Shown: positions 9,516 through 17,928, counted from the first letter of the stretch. The stretch is DNA of 64,000 nt from Campylobacteraceae bacterium (GCA_013215945.1 JABSOM010000004.1:186001-250000); one strand, 5' to 3'. Numbers and translations are program-made. Notes: generated by a model not told the origin, from the letters alone.

Positions 9516-9607
9516 CATAGCTTTTTTCTCTGAGTAAAAGAAAGGCCATATAAATGGCGTTTTTCTTCTGAGTAAAAAAAGGCGATCTGCTGATTTTTTC
9601 TCTGAGT
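9501..9607 (+). repeat. Three tandem terminator-like units after plsY
   Basis: Unit 1 is a strong hairpin, AAAAAAGCTAT (9501-9511), CTAAC loop holding the plsY stop, ATAGCTTTTTT (9517-9527). Unit 2 has GCCAT (9545-9549) and ATGGC (9554-9558) with T-run. Unit 3 (about 9574-9600) is an A-run, a GC-containing middle and a T-run with only a weak stem. Each unit ends with the same TCTGAGT heptamer (9529-9535, 9567-9573, 9601-9607), spaced 38 and 34 bp. Unit 1 is a convincing intrinsic terminator. The others look like diverged duplicates of it. Confidence 0.75.
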
Positions 9608-9682
9608 CTAACCTTCAACAACCCCTTCCAAATAAATTCACAAAATACAAAAAATCCCACCATATATATACAAGGACTAAAA

Positions 9683-9994
9683 ATGAAAATACAAATCAAA
9701 GAACTAAGCTTCAACTGCATCATAGGAATACTTCCAATAGAAAGAATAAAAGAACAAAAAGTAATCATCAACGCATCCTTTATTTATACTTATCAAAAAG
9801 ATTCTTTCATTGATTATTCCCTCGTTGCTAATGATATAAAAAACATCATGATAAATAAAAAATTTGAATTACTTGAAGATGCCCTACTTTTCATCAAAAA
9901 TGATTTAGAGACATCTTACAAGATGAAAAAACTCAGATTAAAAATCACAAAACCGGATATTCTTCCTGATTGTTTTGTATCAGTTTCATTATAA
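9683..9994 (+). CDS. folB: Dihydroneopterin aldolase
   Basis: Cleaves dihydroneopterin to hydroxymethyl-dihydropterin and glycolaldehyde in folate synthesis. It has 103 residues against about 120 in most FolB proteins, as is common in this phylum. The start (MKIQIKELSFNCIIGILPIER) shows the family's I-x-G-x-x-x-x-ER pattern, with the terminal region KLRLKITKP matching the last strand. An AAGGACTAAAA ribosome binding site precedes the ATG. It stands alone after the plsY terminator, and the porin leader follows. Confidence 0.88.
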   Translation: MKIQIKELSFNCIIGILPIERIKEQKVIINASFIYTYQKDSFIDYSLVANDIKNIMINKKFELLEDALLFIKNDLETSYKMKKLRLKITKPDILPDCFVSVSL

Positions 9995-10057
9995 AAACAA
10001 AAAAAAACCTATTAATATTCTATAAATAGTACATTTTGTATAGCATTTTCTTAAATT

Positions 10058-10073
10058 TGGCAAAAATTTGGCA
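10058..10073 (+). promoter_or_regulatory. Possible sigma-54-like promoter or direct repeat upstream of the porin
   Basis: The sequence TGGCAAAAATTTGGCA has GG at 10059-10060 and GC at 10071-10072, exactly the spacing of the -24/-12 elements of sigma-54 promoters. It would start transcription near 10084 and leave a leader of about 148 nt. It is also simply a 10-bp direct repeat (AATTTGGCAA), so the match may be fortuitous. Confidence 0.35.
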
Positions 10074-10231
10074 AATTTACATCTCGTTTAAGTTAAATTT
10101 AAAAATATTCCTTGTAGTATTTTCTCAACGGTCTTTCAGGAAAGTCTTTTTATGCCAAGCAATTGGAAAAAAGGCAGTTCGCGCGCCCTGATTACTGATT
10201 AAAAATAAATTTCGAAATTTTAGGAGAACAA

Positions 10232-11320
10232 ATGAAAAAAATCGCAAAAATGAGTTTAGTAGCTGCATTGGCTATATCTGGATTAACATCTGCATCTGCA
10301 GTTGATTTAACTGAAGCAATCAAAGGTGTTAAAGTATCTGGATTTGTATCTTACACTATGGAAAAAGTAAACAACAGTAACAAAGCAACTGCTGATAAAG
10401 ATGGTCAACATGATCTTGATATAAGAATCCAAGCTGTTATTCCTGTTAACGATATGGTTACTGCGACAATCAGATTAGATGAAAAAGAAGATGATGATGA
10501 AAAAGAAGATGGTGTAGATTCTTCTTCTTTATCTTTAGAGGTAGATAGAGCTTACTTTACATACAAAAACTCTATGTTTACTACAAATTTTGGTTTAATG
10601 TCAGCTCCATTAACTGATGGTTCAAATGCAGATGGAATCTCTTTCTCTAAAGACTTTGGAGCTATTGCATTAACTGCTGGTTACGCATACTCAAATGCTA
10701 CAACTGCTAATGGTGCAGATGATTTAGCATACATTACTGCAAATGGTTCAATTGATCCTGTATCATATTATGTAACTTATGTTGCACAAATTGGTACTGT
10801 AGGTACTGCTAAAACTGATGCAAACTTCTTAGCTTTAGGTCTATCTGGAAATATTGAAATGATTTCTTTAGGTTTAGATTATGCTCAAATGACTGGTTTA
10901 GACGGTACTAAAGATCAAAATCAAGTTAAAGTATCTATTGGTGCTGATTTAGGTATGGTTTCTTTAGGTTTAGCTTATGCAGCTAATGATAAAGATGGTG
11001 GAGAAACTACTGTTAGTCAAGATGATACTGCTGCATCAAATATTTCTGTAGCTGGTATTGAATTACAAGATCATGCTGATGCTTCTGCTATTCAAGCAAG
11101 TATTGCTTTTGATATCAATGCAACTAACAATGTTAAATTAACATATGTTTCTTTAGACCAAGATGTATCTGGTACTAATGATATGACTGCATATAAATTA
11201 ACTTATACAAATAAAATGTCTTCAAACTTCTCAGTTTATGCAAACTATGAGTCAACTGACATAGATAATACAAATAATGATAAATCAGAATTAACTTTAG
11301 GTGCTAAATACTCTTTCTAG
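10232..11320 (+). CDS. Campylobacterota-type major outer-membrane porin
   Basis: A 362-residue predicted beta-barrel porin. A clear signal peptide (MKKIAKMSLVAALAISGLTS, cut after ASA) is followed by amphipathic alternating strands, Gly/Thr/Asp-rich loops and a C-terminal aromatic residue (GAKYSF) as needed for barrel insertion. An acidic stretch DEKEDDDEKEDG near residues 85-97 probably forms a loop or the pore constriction. A strong AGGAGAACAA ribosome binding site, a structured leader of over 100 nt and its own terminator fit a highly expressed single gene. Pore selectivity cannot be read from the sequence. Confidence 0.88.
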   Translation: MKKIAKMSLVAALAISGLTSASAVDLTEAIKGVKVSGFVSYTMEKVNNSNKATADKDGQHDLDIRIQAVIPVNDMVTATIRLDEKEDDDEKEDGVDSSSLSLEVDRAYFTYKNSMFTTNFGLMSAPLTDGSNADGISFSKDFGAIALTAGYAYSNATTANGADDLAYITANGSIDPVSYYVTYVAQIGTVGTAKTDANFLALGLSGNIEMISLGLDYAQMTGLDGTKDQNQVKVSIGADLGMVSLGLAYAANDKDGGETTVSQDDTAASNISVAGIELQDHADASAIQASIAFDINATNNVKLTYVSLDQDVSGTNDMTAYKLTYTNKMSSNFSVYANYESTDIDNTNNDKSELTLGAKYSF

Positions 11321-11347
11321 TATTTTTTACTTAATTGTTAAAATATT

Positions 11348-11379
11348 AAAAGCCTGAGGATTTTCCTTAGGCTTTTTTT
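11348..11379 (+). terminator. Intrinsic terminator of the porin gene
   Basis: A 12-bp stem AAAAGCCTGAGG (11348-11359) and CCTTAGGCTTTT (11365-11376), loop ATTTT, followed by three more T. It lies 27 bp past the porin stop. Confidence 0.92.
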
Positions 11380-11417
11380 ATTTGTTATATGCTATTATCC
11401 TAGCCAAAGGATAATTA

Positions 11418-12041
11418 ATGATCAAAAATAAAACTCTTAAATTTTTACTTCTATCACTTTTAGCTACTAGCAGTTTATATGCTCAACAAACCTTATGTTA
11501 TAAAGAAAATTTAACATCCATCTCACAAATTGAATATGTCAATCTAGATGGTGGCCTATGTAAGGGTGAAAAAAATCTTCAAGATATGAAAAATGACTCA
11601 TGGATAATTGATGATGTTAAAATAAATCCTAATAATGGAACATATTCTTTTACTTATATTTTTAAAAAATACAATCAACAAAATGTCTCTAGTGACAATA
11701 TTGATGAAAAAATCAATAAAATATTAGCCCAAAGAAAAGTAAAAGCAAAAAAAGAAAGAAAAGCAAAAATACTTCTTGCAAAAAAACAAAGAGTAATTGA
11801 TGGAAAAACCTTATATGAAAGTAAATGTTCAACCTGTCATGGTATTGATGGAAATAAACGATCAAGGTTTTATGATAAATTATCAGAAATTCATGAGTTT
11901 ACCTATTTTCAGCAAATGAAAGCTTATGGTGTAGGAGCTGTAAAATCTCCTCTTGCTTATCAAATGAATTCTGTTTCTCAATTTTTGAGCGATAAAGAAA
12001 TAACCAATATTTATTTATATCTTAGAACATTAAAGAACTAA
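11418..12041 (+). CDS. Periplasmic c-type cytochrome with N-terminal extension
   Basis: A 207-residue protein with a signal peptide (cleavage after about residue 22, LYA). Residues 25-90 form a domain I do not recognise with two cysteines (27 and 48). A very Lys/Arg-rich helical linker follows (about 95-125), and then a single class I cytochrome c domain with heme site CSTCH at 137-141. A methionine in the [10 protein letters not shown] segment is the likely second heme ligand. Redox partner and role are unknown. It ends 1 bp before the prfB start codon, which is unusual company for a respiratory protein. Confidence 0.88.
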   Translation: MIKNKTLKFLLLSLLATSSLYAQQTLCYKENLTSISQIEYVNLDGGLCKGEKNLQDMKNDSWIIDDVKINPNNGTYSFTYIFKKYNQQNVSSDNIDEKINKILAQRKVKAKKERKAKILLAKKQRVIDGKTLYESKCSTCHGIDGNKRSRFYDKLSEIHEFTYFQQMKAYGVGAVKSPLAYQMNSVSQFLSDKEITNIYLYLRTLKN

Positions 12042-12042
12042 T

Positions 12043-13137
12043 TTGGATGCTTATGAATACAGAGAGCTTTTAAAAAAACTCAATACTAAAGTGAGTAATA
12101 TTCAGGGGATTTTAAAACCCGATGAGATTGAAGCTAGGCTTAATGAAATACAAACAGATGAAGCACAACAAGAGTTTTGGAGCGATGTTGAAAATGCTAC
12201 AAAAATTGGTATTGAAAAAAACAGGCTTTTATCTAAATTGGCTAAGTATAAAAAAGCCTACGAAGCAATTGAAGGAACAAATGAATTATTTGAACTTGCT
12301 AGTGAAGAAAAAGACGAAGATACCTTCGAGCTTCTTTATGAAGAAGCTCCCTCTTTGCAAGAACTCATCTTAAAAATAGAAATTGAAGTCATGTTAAGTA
12401 ATCCTGATGATGCGTCTAATGCTATTGTTACTATTCATCCAGGCGCAGGTGGAACTGAGAGTCAAGACTGGGCTGAGATGTTGTACAGAATGTATTTAAG
12501 ATGGGCTGAGAGGCAAAACTATAAGATTGAACTACTTGACTACCAAAAAGGTGATGAAGCCGGAATTAAAGATGTATCCTTTATTATTAAAGGCGAAAAT
12601 GCTTACGGGTATTTAAAAGCGGAAAATGGAATTCACCGTTTGGTTCGTATTTCTCCTTTTGATTCTAATTCAAAAAGACATACCTCTTTTTCTTCTGTGA
12701 TGGTTAGCCCTGAGGTTGATGATGATATTGATATTGTAATTGAAGACAAAGATATTAGAATTGATACCTATAGAGCAAGTGGAGCAGGAGGGCAACACGT
12801 TAATAAAACGGAGTCAGCCATACGAATTACTCATATAGCTACAAACGTTGTTGTACAGTGTCAAAATGACCGCTCACAGCACAAAAATAAAGCAAGTGCA
12901 ATGAAGATGTTAAAATCTCGTTTATATGAACTAGAATTAGAAGAACAACAAGCCTTAAAAGATGGGGTTGAAAAATCAGAAATTGGTTGGGGTCATCAAA
13001 TAAGATCGTATGTTATGCAACCTTACCAACAAGTAAAAGATACCCGCTCAAATATTGCTTATTCCAATATTGATGCAATATTAGATGGAGATATAACAAA
13101 AATAATAGAAGATGTATTAATAGCAACTGCAAAATAA
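12043..13137 (+). CDS. prfB: Peptide chain release factor 2
   Basis: Recognises UGA and UAA stop codons and triggers peptide release on the ribosome. It has 364 residues in one continuous frame. The stop-codon-reading tripeptide is in RISPFDS, and the catalytic GGQ is in [13 protein letters not shown]. There is no internal UGA near codon 25, so the +1 frameshift autoregulation known from E. coli is absent. The only in-frame start is TTG at 12043, one base after the cytochrome stop, with a weak AAAGAA upstream. Translation therefore probably depends on coupling. Confidence 0.96.
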   Translation: MDAYEYRELLKKLNTKVSNIQGILKPDEIEARLNEIQTDEAQQEFWSDVENATKIGIEKNRLLSKLAKYKKAYEAIEGTNELFELASEEKDEDTFELLYEEAPSLQELILKIEIEVMLSNPDDASNAIVTIHPGAGGTESQDWAEMLYRMYLRWAERQNYKIELLDYQKGDEAGIKDVSFIIKGENAYGYLKAENGIHRLVRISPFDSNSKRHTSFSSVMVSPEVDDDIDIVIEDKDIRIDTYRASGAGGQHVNKTESAIRITHIATNVVVQCQNDRSQHKNKASAMKMLKSRLYELELEEQQALKDGVEKSEIGWGHQIRSYVMQPYQQVKDTRSNIAYSNIDAILDGDITKIIEDVLIATAK

Positions 13138-13158
13138 TAGTTTTTTTCAAAAATAATT

Positions 13159-13182
13159 AGAGGATAAAGATATTTATCCTCT
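13159..13182. terminator. Bidirectional terminator between prfB and addB
   Basis: A perfect 10-bp stem AGAGGATAAA (13159-13168) and TTTATCCTCT (13173-13182) with loop GATA lies between two convergent genes, 3 bp from the addB stop. U-tracts are poor on both sides, so efficiency is uncertain. Confidence 0.7.
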
Positions 13183-13184
13183 AT

Positions 13185-15527
13185 TTATCGTTTACAAATT
13201 GTTTTATAATCACAGTATAAACAGGTAGCTTTTTCTTCACATTTTGTAAAATTAACACTTGTGGTTTTAAACCCTTCTAAATGGGCGTACAAAAGCTGTA
13301 GTTTTTCATCCAATACCACTTCTTCTAATAGTTTCATTTTACTTAAGTCATAATAAAAAACATTTATATTTTTATTTTTATAAAGCTCTCTCATTGCCAA
13401 ATAATAAAACTCTAATTGAAAATCCTTGCTTTTTGCATACGTTTTCAAGGTATCTACTTTTAATGATGAAGAGGTTTTATAATCAAGTACTTCATAAGAA
13501 TCATCTAATTCATCTACTCTATCAATCACTCCACTTAAAGTAATGCCATCAACTTGAATTGAGAATTTTTTCTCCAAGTGTAACACTTTTCTTTTATTTT
13601 GAAATCTTCTTAACTCAAGCTCAACAAAATCTTTTAGTTTTTCTCTCCATACTTCTAATTCAAAACTCAAAAAGGCATTTTTTGCTTTGTGTTTATTAAA
13701 TACTTGCATTAAACTTTGATAAGAAATATCATTGTTGTTGGTATAAAAATCTTCCAGGGTTTCATGAATAATGGAACCCAATTCATAACCTTTTGGTTTT
13801 AAAGAAATATCGTGTTCTTTTAGATGGGCAATATATTTTAAATAATACTTTCGTTTACATTCCAAATACACTTTTAAAGAAGTAGATGACCAGCTTTGTT
13901 TTGATAAATCAATATCTAGAAATATTTCTTTATCAAAATGCTGTATTTTATTGTTTGTATATAAAATACTTTTATATTTTTCATCTTGAACGTAAGGCGA
14001 AATTTTAAAATCAAAGAGTTCTTGAGCAAAACGTGAAATGCTAGAGCTTTCATTAGAAACAAAAGAAATATATACGTTTTTAGCTTTCTCTATTACGCGT
14101 TTGTAATAATACTTTTGTAAGTTTTGCCTGTCTATATTCGTAGGAAGTTTTGCTAAGGCTTTTACAGTAGTTGATAAGAATTTATCTTTAACAGAGCGTT
14201 TGGGAATAAAACTTTCATTAAAATCCACAATAATCAAACCCTCAAAACTAACATATCGGCTTTCTAATAAACCTAAAACGGTAATTTTCCCCGAATTAAC
14301 ATCATCCGTACTTAAAGCAGCTATTTTTTGAAAAAGAATTTTGAAAACATCTTTAAACAAAAGTTTTTCATCATAAGTAAACAATAATTTATACAGTTTA
14401 TACACACATTCATTATAGCGTTCATTAATATCTTCGTTTGTTTCTTCACTTTTAAGATATAAAACTACCGTTTCAAAAGTACTTAAAGAAATTTTTTCAT
14501 TCCACAAAACTAAAAACTGTTCTTTTATCTCTTTTTCTTCTAATTTTAAATAGTGTAAGTTTTCAATGTTTTTTGAAGACTGTTCTTTTATATACTCATA
14601 AATTGCGTAGGTTTTTTTGTACAAAGAAGAGTCATAAATATCAAGACCCATGGCATAGTTAAAATAGCCTTCTGTATCAAATAAGCGCATAGAACTTGCA
14701 AATGACTCATCGGGCAGTATTAAAGCTATATTTGACGCTTCTATCCCATCATTTATCATAGTAGTAATACTTTTTTTGATATAAGCAATTTGATTGACTC
14801 TGGTATTAAAAGCACAAAGCTCAATATTTTTATTAGAAGATATATATTCTTTTTTTTCTAGTATTGTTTTTGCATTAAAATCTAGAATATAATCATAATT
14901 TTCTTCCAAATCAAAACCAACAAAACACTCCAAAGATTTATGATTGTATTCATTGGCATTTAAATGAATAATAATATTTTGATGTTTTGAAATATTTTTT
15001 ATAATATCAAACTCAACTTTTGTAAAATATCCTTCAAAATACAAATCAATTTTTTTGTATTTTTTTACATAATTCTCATTAATACTATACGAAGCAGCTA
15101 AATTAATTTTATCAACGGCTAAGTTTTCATCTAAGATGTTTAGGTAGTTTTTATAAATATTTTTTAATATGCTTAAATGTTTTTCATAAAACTCATAAGT
15201 ATCTACACTTGAAATTTCATCAATGGATACTTTTTCACTGGAAATCTCTTGAAAAAATCTAAAAATATAATCGCTTTGATGAATAAAAGATGAGAAATCT
15301 TTAGCAATTCCCAACGCTTCAAAATTATCCACATTTATAGCTTCTTTTAAATACAGCAAACGCTGTTCTTCATCAATATAGTTTTTATTATTTATTTGAA
15401 TGGATTTTTTAAAAAAATCATCGATAGTAAGAAAAGTAGGCAATAGTCTATCGTTTTGTTCTGTTTTAATAAACTCTCTTATTGCTCTACTTGTAGGAAA
15501 TACTTTTAGTTCTTGGTTAAATTGCAT
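13185..15527 (-). CDS. addB: AddB-like PD-(D/E)XK nuclease/helicase-fold protein
   Basis: A 780-residue protein of the AddB/RexB type, the non-ATPase partner in double-strand-break end resection. The C-terminal nuclease domain begins near LECKRKYYLKYI, contains the GSIIHETLEDF helix and the catalytic GVIDRVDE and EVLDYKTSS motifs, and ends with CLYCDYKTICKR. The first Cys plus the last three are the expected [4Fe-4S] ligands. The N-terminal half resembles a degenerate UvrD-like fold without a Walker A motif. It follows the FixH-like gene with an 11 bp overlap. The AddA helicase gene that follows addB in Campylobacter is not here. Confidence 0.85.
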   Translation of the reverse strand: MQFNQELKVFPTSRAIREFIKTEQNDRLLPTFLTIDDFFKKSIQINNKNYIDEEQRLLYLKEAINVDNFEALGIAKDFSSFIHQSDYIFRFFQEISSEKVSIDEISSVDTYEFYEKHLSILKNIYKNYLNILDENLAVDKINLAASYSINENYVKKYKKIDLYFEGYFTKVEFDIIKNISKHQNIIIHLNANEYNHKSLECFVGFDLEENYDYILDFNAKTILEKKEYISSNKNIELCAFNTRVNQIAYIKKSITTMINDGIEASNIALILPDESFASSMRLFDTEGYFNYAMGLDIYDSSLYKKTYAIYEYIKEQSSKNIENLHYLKLEEKEIKEQFLVLWNEKISLSTFETVVLYLKSEETNEDINERYNECVYKLYKLLFTYDEKLLFKDVFKILFQKIAALSTDDVNSGKITVLGLLESRYVSFEGLIIVDFNESFIPKRSVKDKFLSTTVKALAKLPTNIDRQNLQKYYYKRVIEKAKNVYISFVSNESSSISRFAQELFDFKISPYVQDEKYKSILYTNNKIQHFDKEIFLDIDLSKQSWSSTSLKVYLECKRKYYLKYIAHLKEHDISLKPKGYELGSIIHETLEDFYTNNNDISYQSLMQVFNKHKAKNAFLSFELEVWREKLKDFVELELRRFQNKRKVLHLEKKFSIQVDGITLSGVIDRVDELDDSYEVLDYKTSSSLKVDTLKTYAKSKDFQLEFYYLAMRELYKNKNINVFYYDLSKMKLLEEVVLDEKLQLLYAHLEGFKTTSVNFTKCEEKATCLYCDYKTICKR

Positions 15528-16080
15528 TAGACTTTATAAAAAAATACCCTTTTTTACCTGTTTTAGTTTCAACAAAACCAGTTATATTTAAGTTCCCTGC
15601 TTTGTCTATTTTTACTATTGTACTATAAGTATTGTTTTTTTGTTCTAAAGAAGCATTATCATAGTTTAAATCTGAATAAGAATTAGTCGCTCGTGATATA
15701 TTAAACTTGATTTTTATACTTTGTGTTTCTTGTGTTTTTTTATTTTTAACAAAAAACAGTATTTTATTATCTCCCACTTTGTATAAATCTTTGTGCAAAG
15801 ATTTTTTATCAAGTACACGTTGGGAATAATACACATCTTGAATATCCAGCTTAAGTTTTTGGGAATTAATACTCAAAACAAAATCATACTCTTTTAAAAA
15901 ATCATGATTAGATTCTACAATTTTATTAAAATCTCTGTCTAAATTATGATAAGAAATTAAAAAACTCTCATCTTCATGAACAGGTGTTTTAATCGCTGAA
16001 CTTATAGTCCAGAAAATCATGCCAAGTGTAAAGGTAAAAATGCCAATAAAAAATAATGGCCAATAATTTCTAGTTTTCAT
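15517..16080 (-). CDS. FixH-like membrane protein of the cbb3 oxidase cluster
   Basis: A 187-residue protein with one N-terminal membrane helix (about residues 8-28) and a beta-rich periplasmic domain. The layout (short cytoplasmic tail, YWPLFFIGIF helix, then an Ig-like domain ending in GFVETKTGKKGYFF) resembles FixH/CcoH, a small protein needed to assemble or stabilise cbb3 oxidase. It lies downstream of ccoNOQP and overlaps addB by 11 bp. The similarity is weak, so the name rests mainly on topology and position. Confidence 0.6.
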   Translation of the reverse strand: MKTRNYWPLFFIGIFTFTLGMIFWTISSAIKTPVHEDESFLISYHNLDRDFNKIVESNHDFLKEYDFVLSINSQKLKLDIQDVYYSQRVLDKKSLHKDLYKVGDNKILFFVKNKKTQETQSIKIKFNISRATNSYSDLNYDNASLEQKNNTYSTIVKIDKAGNLNITGFVETKTGKKGYFFIKSNAI

Positions 16081-16081
16081 A

Positions 16082-16708
16082 TTATTTCTTTTTTGAACGT
16101 AAAACGATAATTGTGTAAGCTATTATTCCAAAAAGCACCAAGGAGTACATTAATACTCTCCAAATTGCAGAAAAAGTTCTTCCCGAATCTCCAAGAGCAG
16201 AATCAAGTTTTTCTATTCCCTTAAAACTAACTATTTGAGCTGCAATTTCATCATATCCATTTAATACAGCCGCGCTTACTTTTGCAAGCGTTGAATTTTT
16301 GTCTTTGGAAGCCAATAAAGGAATAACATAAGAATCAAGAATATCATCTTTATCAAGTGCTTTTAATAAGTCTTTAGATCTTAATAAATTAACATGGGTT
16401 TGATCCAAAGAAAAAGTCAATACCACATAAGGTTTTTCTAGGTTTTGCACTAATCTTTGTTCATACTCTTTTATAAAAGCAATTTTTTCTTTTGTTGTAA
16501 TATTAGTTTTCATGCCAAAATTATTTTTAACATGAACATAAATACTTATCTGTGTTTTACTTTTGAGTTCATTTCCAATTTCGTTGATTTTAATAACGGT
16601 TCTTTTATCTATTAAAGAACCCGAATCTAAGGTAAAATCATTAGCAGCAATTAAAGAACTTGTGCCAATAAAAAATCCTAAGAATAAGAGCCTTATAAAC
16701 TTAACCAA
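16082..16708 (-). CDS. TPM-domain-like membrane protein in the cbb3 cluster
   Basis: A TPM-like protein of about 208 residues: signal peptide, an extracytoplasmic domain resembling TPM (an LDSGSLIDKRTVIKINEIG start, then a KTQISIYVHVK strand), and one C-terminal membrane helix (VLMYSLVLFGIIAYTIIVL) with a basic tail. I chose TTG at 16706-16708 because AAGGG lies 6-7 nt before it and it gives a clean signal peptide (MVKFIRLLFLGFF). A TTG at 16727-16729 is also open but has no good ribosome binding site. It overlaps the 30-residue gene upstream by 8 bp. Function is unknown; cluster position suggests a link to oxidase assembly. Confidence 0.68.
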   Translation of the reverse strand: MVKFIRLLFLGFFIGTSSLIAANDFTLDSGSLIDKRTVIKINEIGNELKSKTQISIYVHVKNNFGMKTNITTKEKIAFIKEYEQRLVQNLEKPYVVLTFSLDQTHVNLLRSKDLLKALDKDDILDSYVIPLLASKDKNSTLAKVSAAVLNGYDEIAAQIVSFKGIEKLDSALGDSGRTFSAIWRVLMYSLVLFGIIAYTIIVLRSKKK

Positions 16709-16793
16709 TAAAAACCCTTGTACTATCAAAAAATGATTGGTAAATAGTAATTATTGCAGTAATTCCTAATAAAATCCATATAATCTTATCCAT
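16701..16793 (-). CDS. Small single-pass membrane protein, 30 residues, in the cbb3 cluster
   Basis: ATG at 16791-16793 opens a 30-codon frame ending in TAA at 16701-16703. The protein is MDKIIWILLGITAIITIYQS followed by FFDSTRVFIG: one hydrophobic helix with a short polar tail. A strong AAGGGAG ribosome binding site lies 6-7 nt upstream. The ATG overlaps the DUF4006 stop as TAATG, and the end overlaps the start of the TPM-like gene. This packing, and a position like that of CcoS/CcoQ-type small subunits, supports a real gene. I do not recognise a family. Confidence 0.7.
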   Translation of the reverse strand: MDKIIWILLGITAIITIYQSFFDSTRVFIG

Positions 16794-17035
16794 TATTCAC
16801 TCCCTTTTTTACCAACTAAAGTATAATGTTTGTAATTGTCTTTGCTATTAAACTTAATCGCATTAATATCTTGATTTATTTTATAATAATTTTGGGCTTC
16901 ATTTTGCTGTACAATTATTGCATAATATGTAAGAACACCTAAAATACTTAATAACAATACAACAGCAATTAACATACCTGTTAATCCATGCAGTTTAAAA
17001 ATTCCACGTTCACTTTCATCCATTGAAGACTTCAT
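16793..17035 (-). CDS. DUF4006 family small membrane protein
   Basis: An 80-residue protein with one strong membrane helix (about residues 18-42) and a soluble tail. Its sequence (GIFKLHGLTGMLIAVVLLL) fits DUF4006, a family I know only from Campylobacterota, next to cbb3 oxidase genes. It starts 1 bp after ccoP and its stop overlaps the start of the 30-residue protein. It is probably an oxidase accessory subunit or assembly helper, by inference from position. Confidence 0.82.
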   Translation of the reverse strand: MKSSMDESERGIFKLHGLTGMLIAVVLLLSILGVLTYYAIIVQQNEAQNYYKINQDINAIKFNSKDNYKHYTLVGKKGSE

Positions 17036-17036
17036 T

Positions 17037-17927
17037 TTATTCTCCTAAACTTCGAATATAAGCAGCAAGTGCTTTTTCTTGTGTATTACTTAGTCTGCCT
17101 CTAAAACTAGGCATTGCACCGATTTCTGCTTTTTTACCATCCAATAAAACAGCATGCATTAAAGCATCATCATAAGCTAAGATATTTGGAGCAACATATT
17201 CCATACCCTTACCATCAATTCCATGACAAGAAGCACATGCTTCATATGCTGCAGGAGCTTGTCCTTTAAAACCATTTGCGACATAGCTTGAAACTTCATC
17301 TATTTCTTTTTCATCGCTTAACATCATAGCTGGCATTCCACCTGGGTAGGCAGTTTTGAAATTATTTGCACCATTTTTAATAATATATTTGACAGAAGAC
17401 TTTAACACTCTTTTTGTTAAATCCTGAGCTTTTCCATTAATGCCTTCAGCATCAACACCATGACAAGGAGCACACTGCACTAAATACAAAGATTCACCCA
17501 TAGATTGCAAAGTTTCTTCATCTGCATTGTGCCATTTTTTCTCAAATTTTTCTTTATACTCCAGCGTTTCTTCATTCCACTGTCCAAGTTGAGAATACTG
17601 ATTCGTTGGATATCCAAGAAGTAAATACCAAATAGCCCAAACAATGGTTCCAATATAAGCCAAAGCCCAACCTTTTGGAACATCATTTTTATATTCACCA
17701 ATACCATCCCACGATTCATTTGCAAGCTCGCCACTTGCTTTATCGTTTTTGATTTGATTAATATATTTAATAGCTGTAAAAACAGTAATTGCAATAATTG
17801 CAAAAGCCCCAAGCATAGTTAAATTATTAATATAATCATCCGTAATAAATGCATCTCCAGCAACAAAATATGTTCCACCCATTAATGCAATAATAAGAAT
17901 AATTCCACCTATAACCATAGATTTCAT
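17037..17927 (-). CDS. ccoP: cbb3-type cytochrome c oxidase, diheme subunit III
   Basis: Brings electrons from periplasmic cytochromes c to CcoO/CcoN. It has 296 residues, two N-terminal membrane helices (about 3-25 and 35-55) and a third hydrophobic stretch (about 87-105), then two cytochrome c domains with CAPCH at 152-156 and CASCH at 231-235. The PGGMPAMM segment gives the methionine ligand of the first heme. An AGGAGA-type site precedes the ATG, 1 bp after ccoQ. Confidence 0.97.
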   Translation of the reverse strand: MKSMVIGGIILIIALMGGTYFVAGDAFITDDYINNLTMLGAFAIIAITVFTAIKYINQIKNDKASGELANESWDGIGEYKNDVPKGWALAYIGTIVWAIWYLLLGYPTNQYSQLGQWNEETLEYKEKFEKKWHNADEETLQSMGESLYLVQCAPCHGVDAEGINGKAQDLTKRVLKSSVKYIIKNGANNFKTAYPGGMPAMMLSDEKEIDEVSSYVANGFKGQAPAAYEACASCHGIDGKGMEYVAPNILAYDDALMHAVLLDGKKAEIGAMPSFRGRLSNTQEKALAAYIRSLGE

Positions 17928-17928
17928 T

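Noticed and set aside
9508-9771. 87-codon open frame on the minus strand over the plsY-folB gap
   Set aside because: It runs through the terminator units and the start of folB, has no family likeness, and consists of low-complexity, hairpin-derived residues.
12100-12130. Programmed frameshift site in prfB
   Set aside because: The region equivalent to E. coli codons 23-28 reads through without an in-frame UGA, and the frame is continuous for 364 codons.
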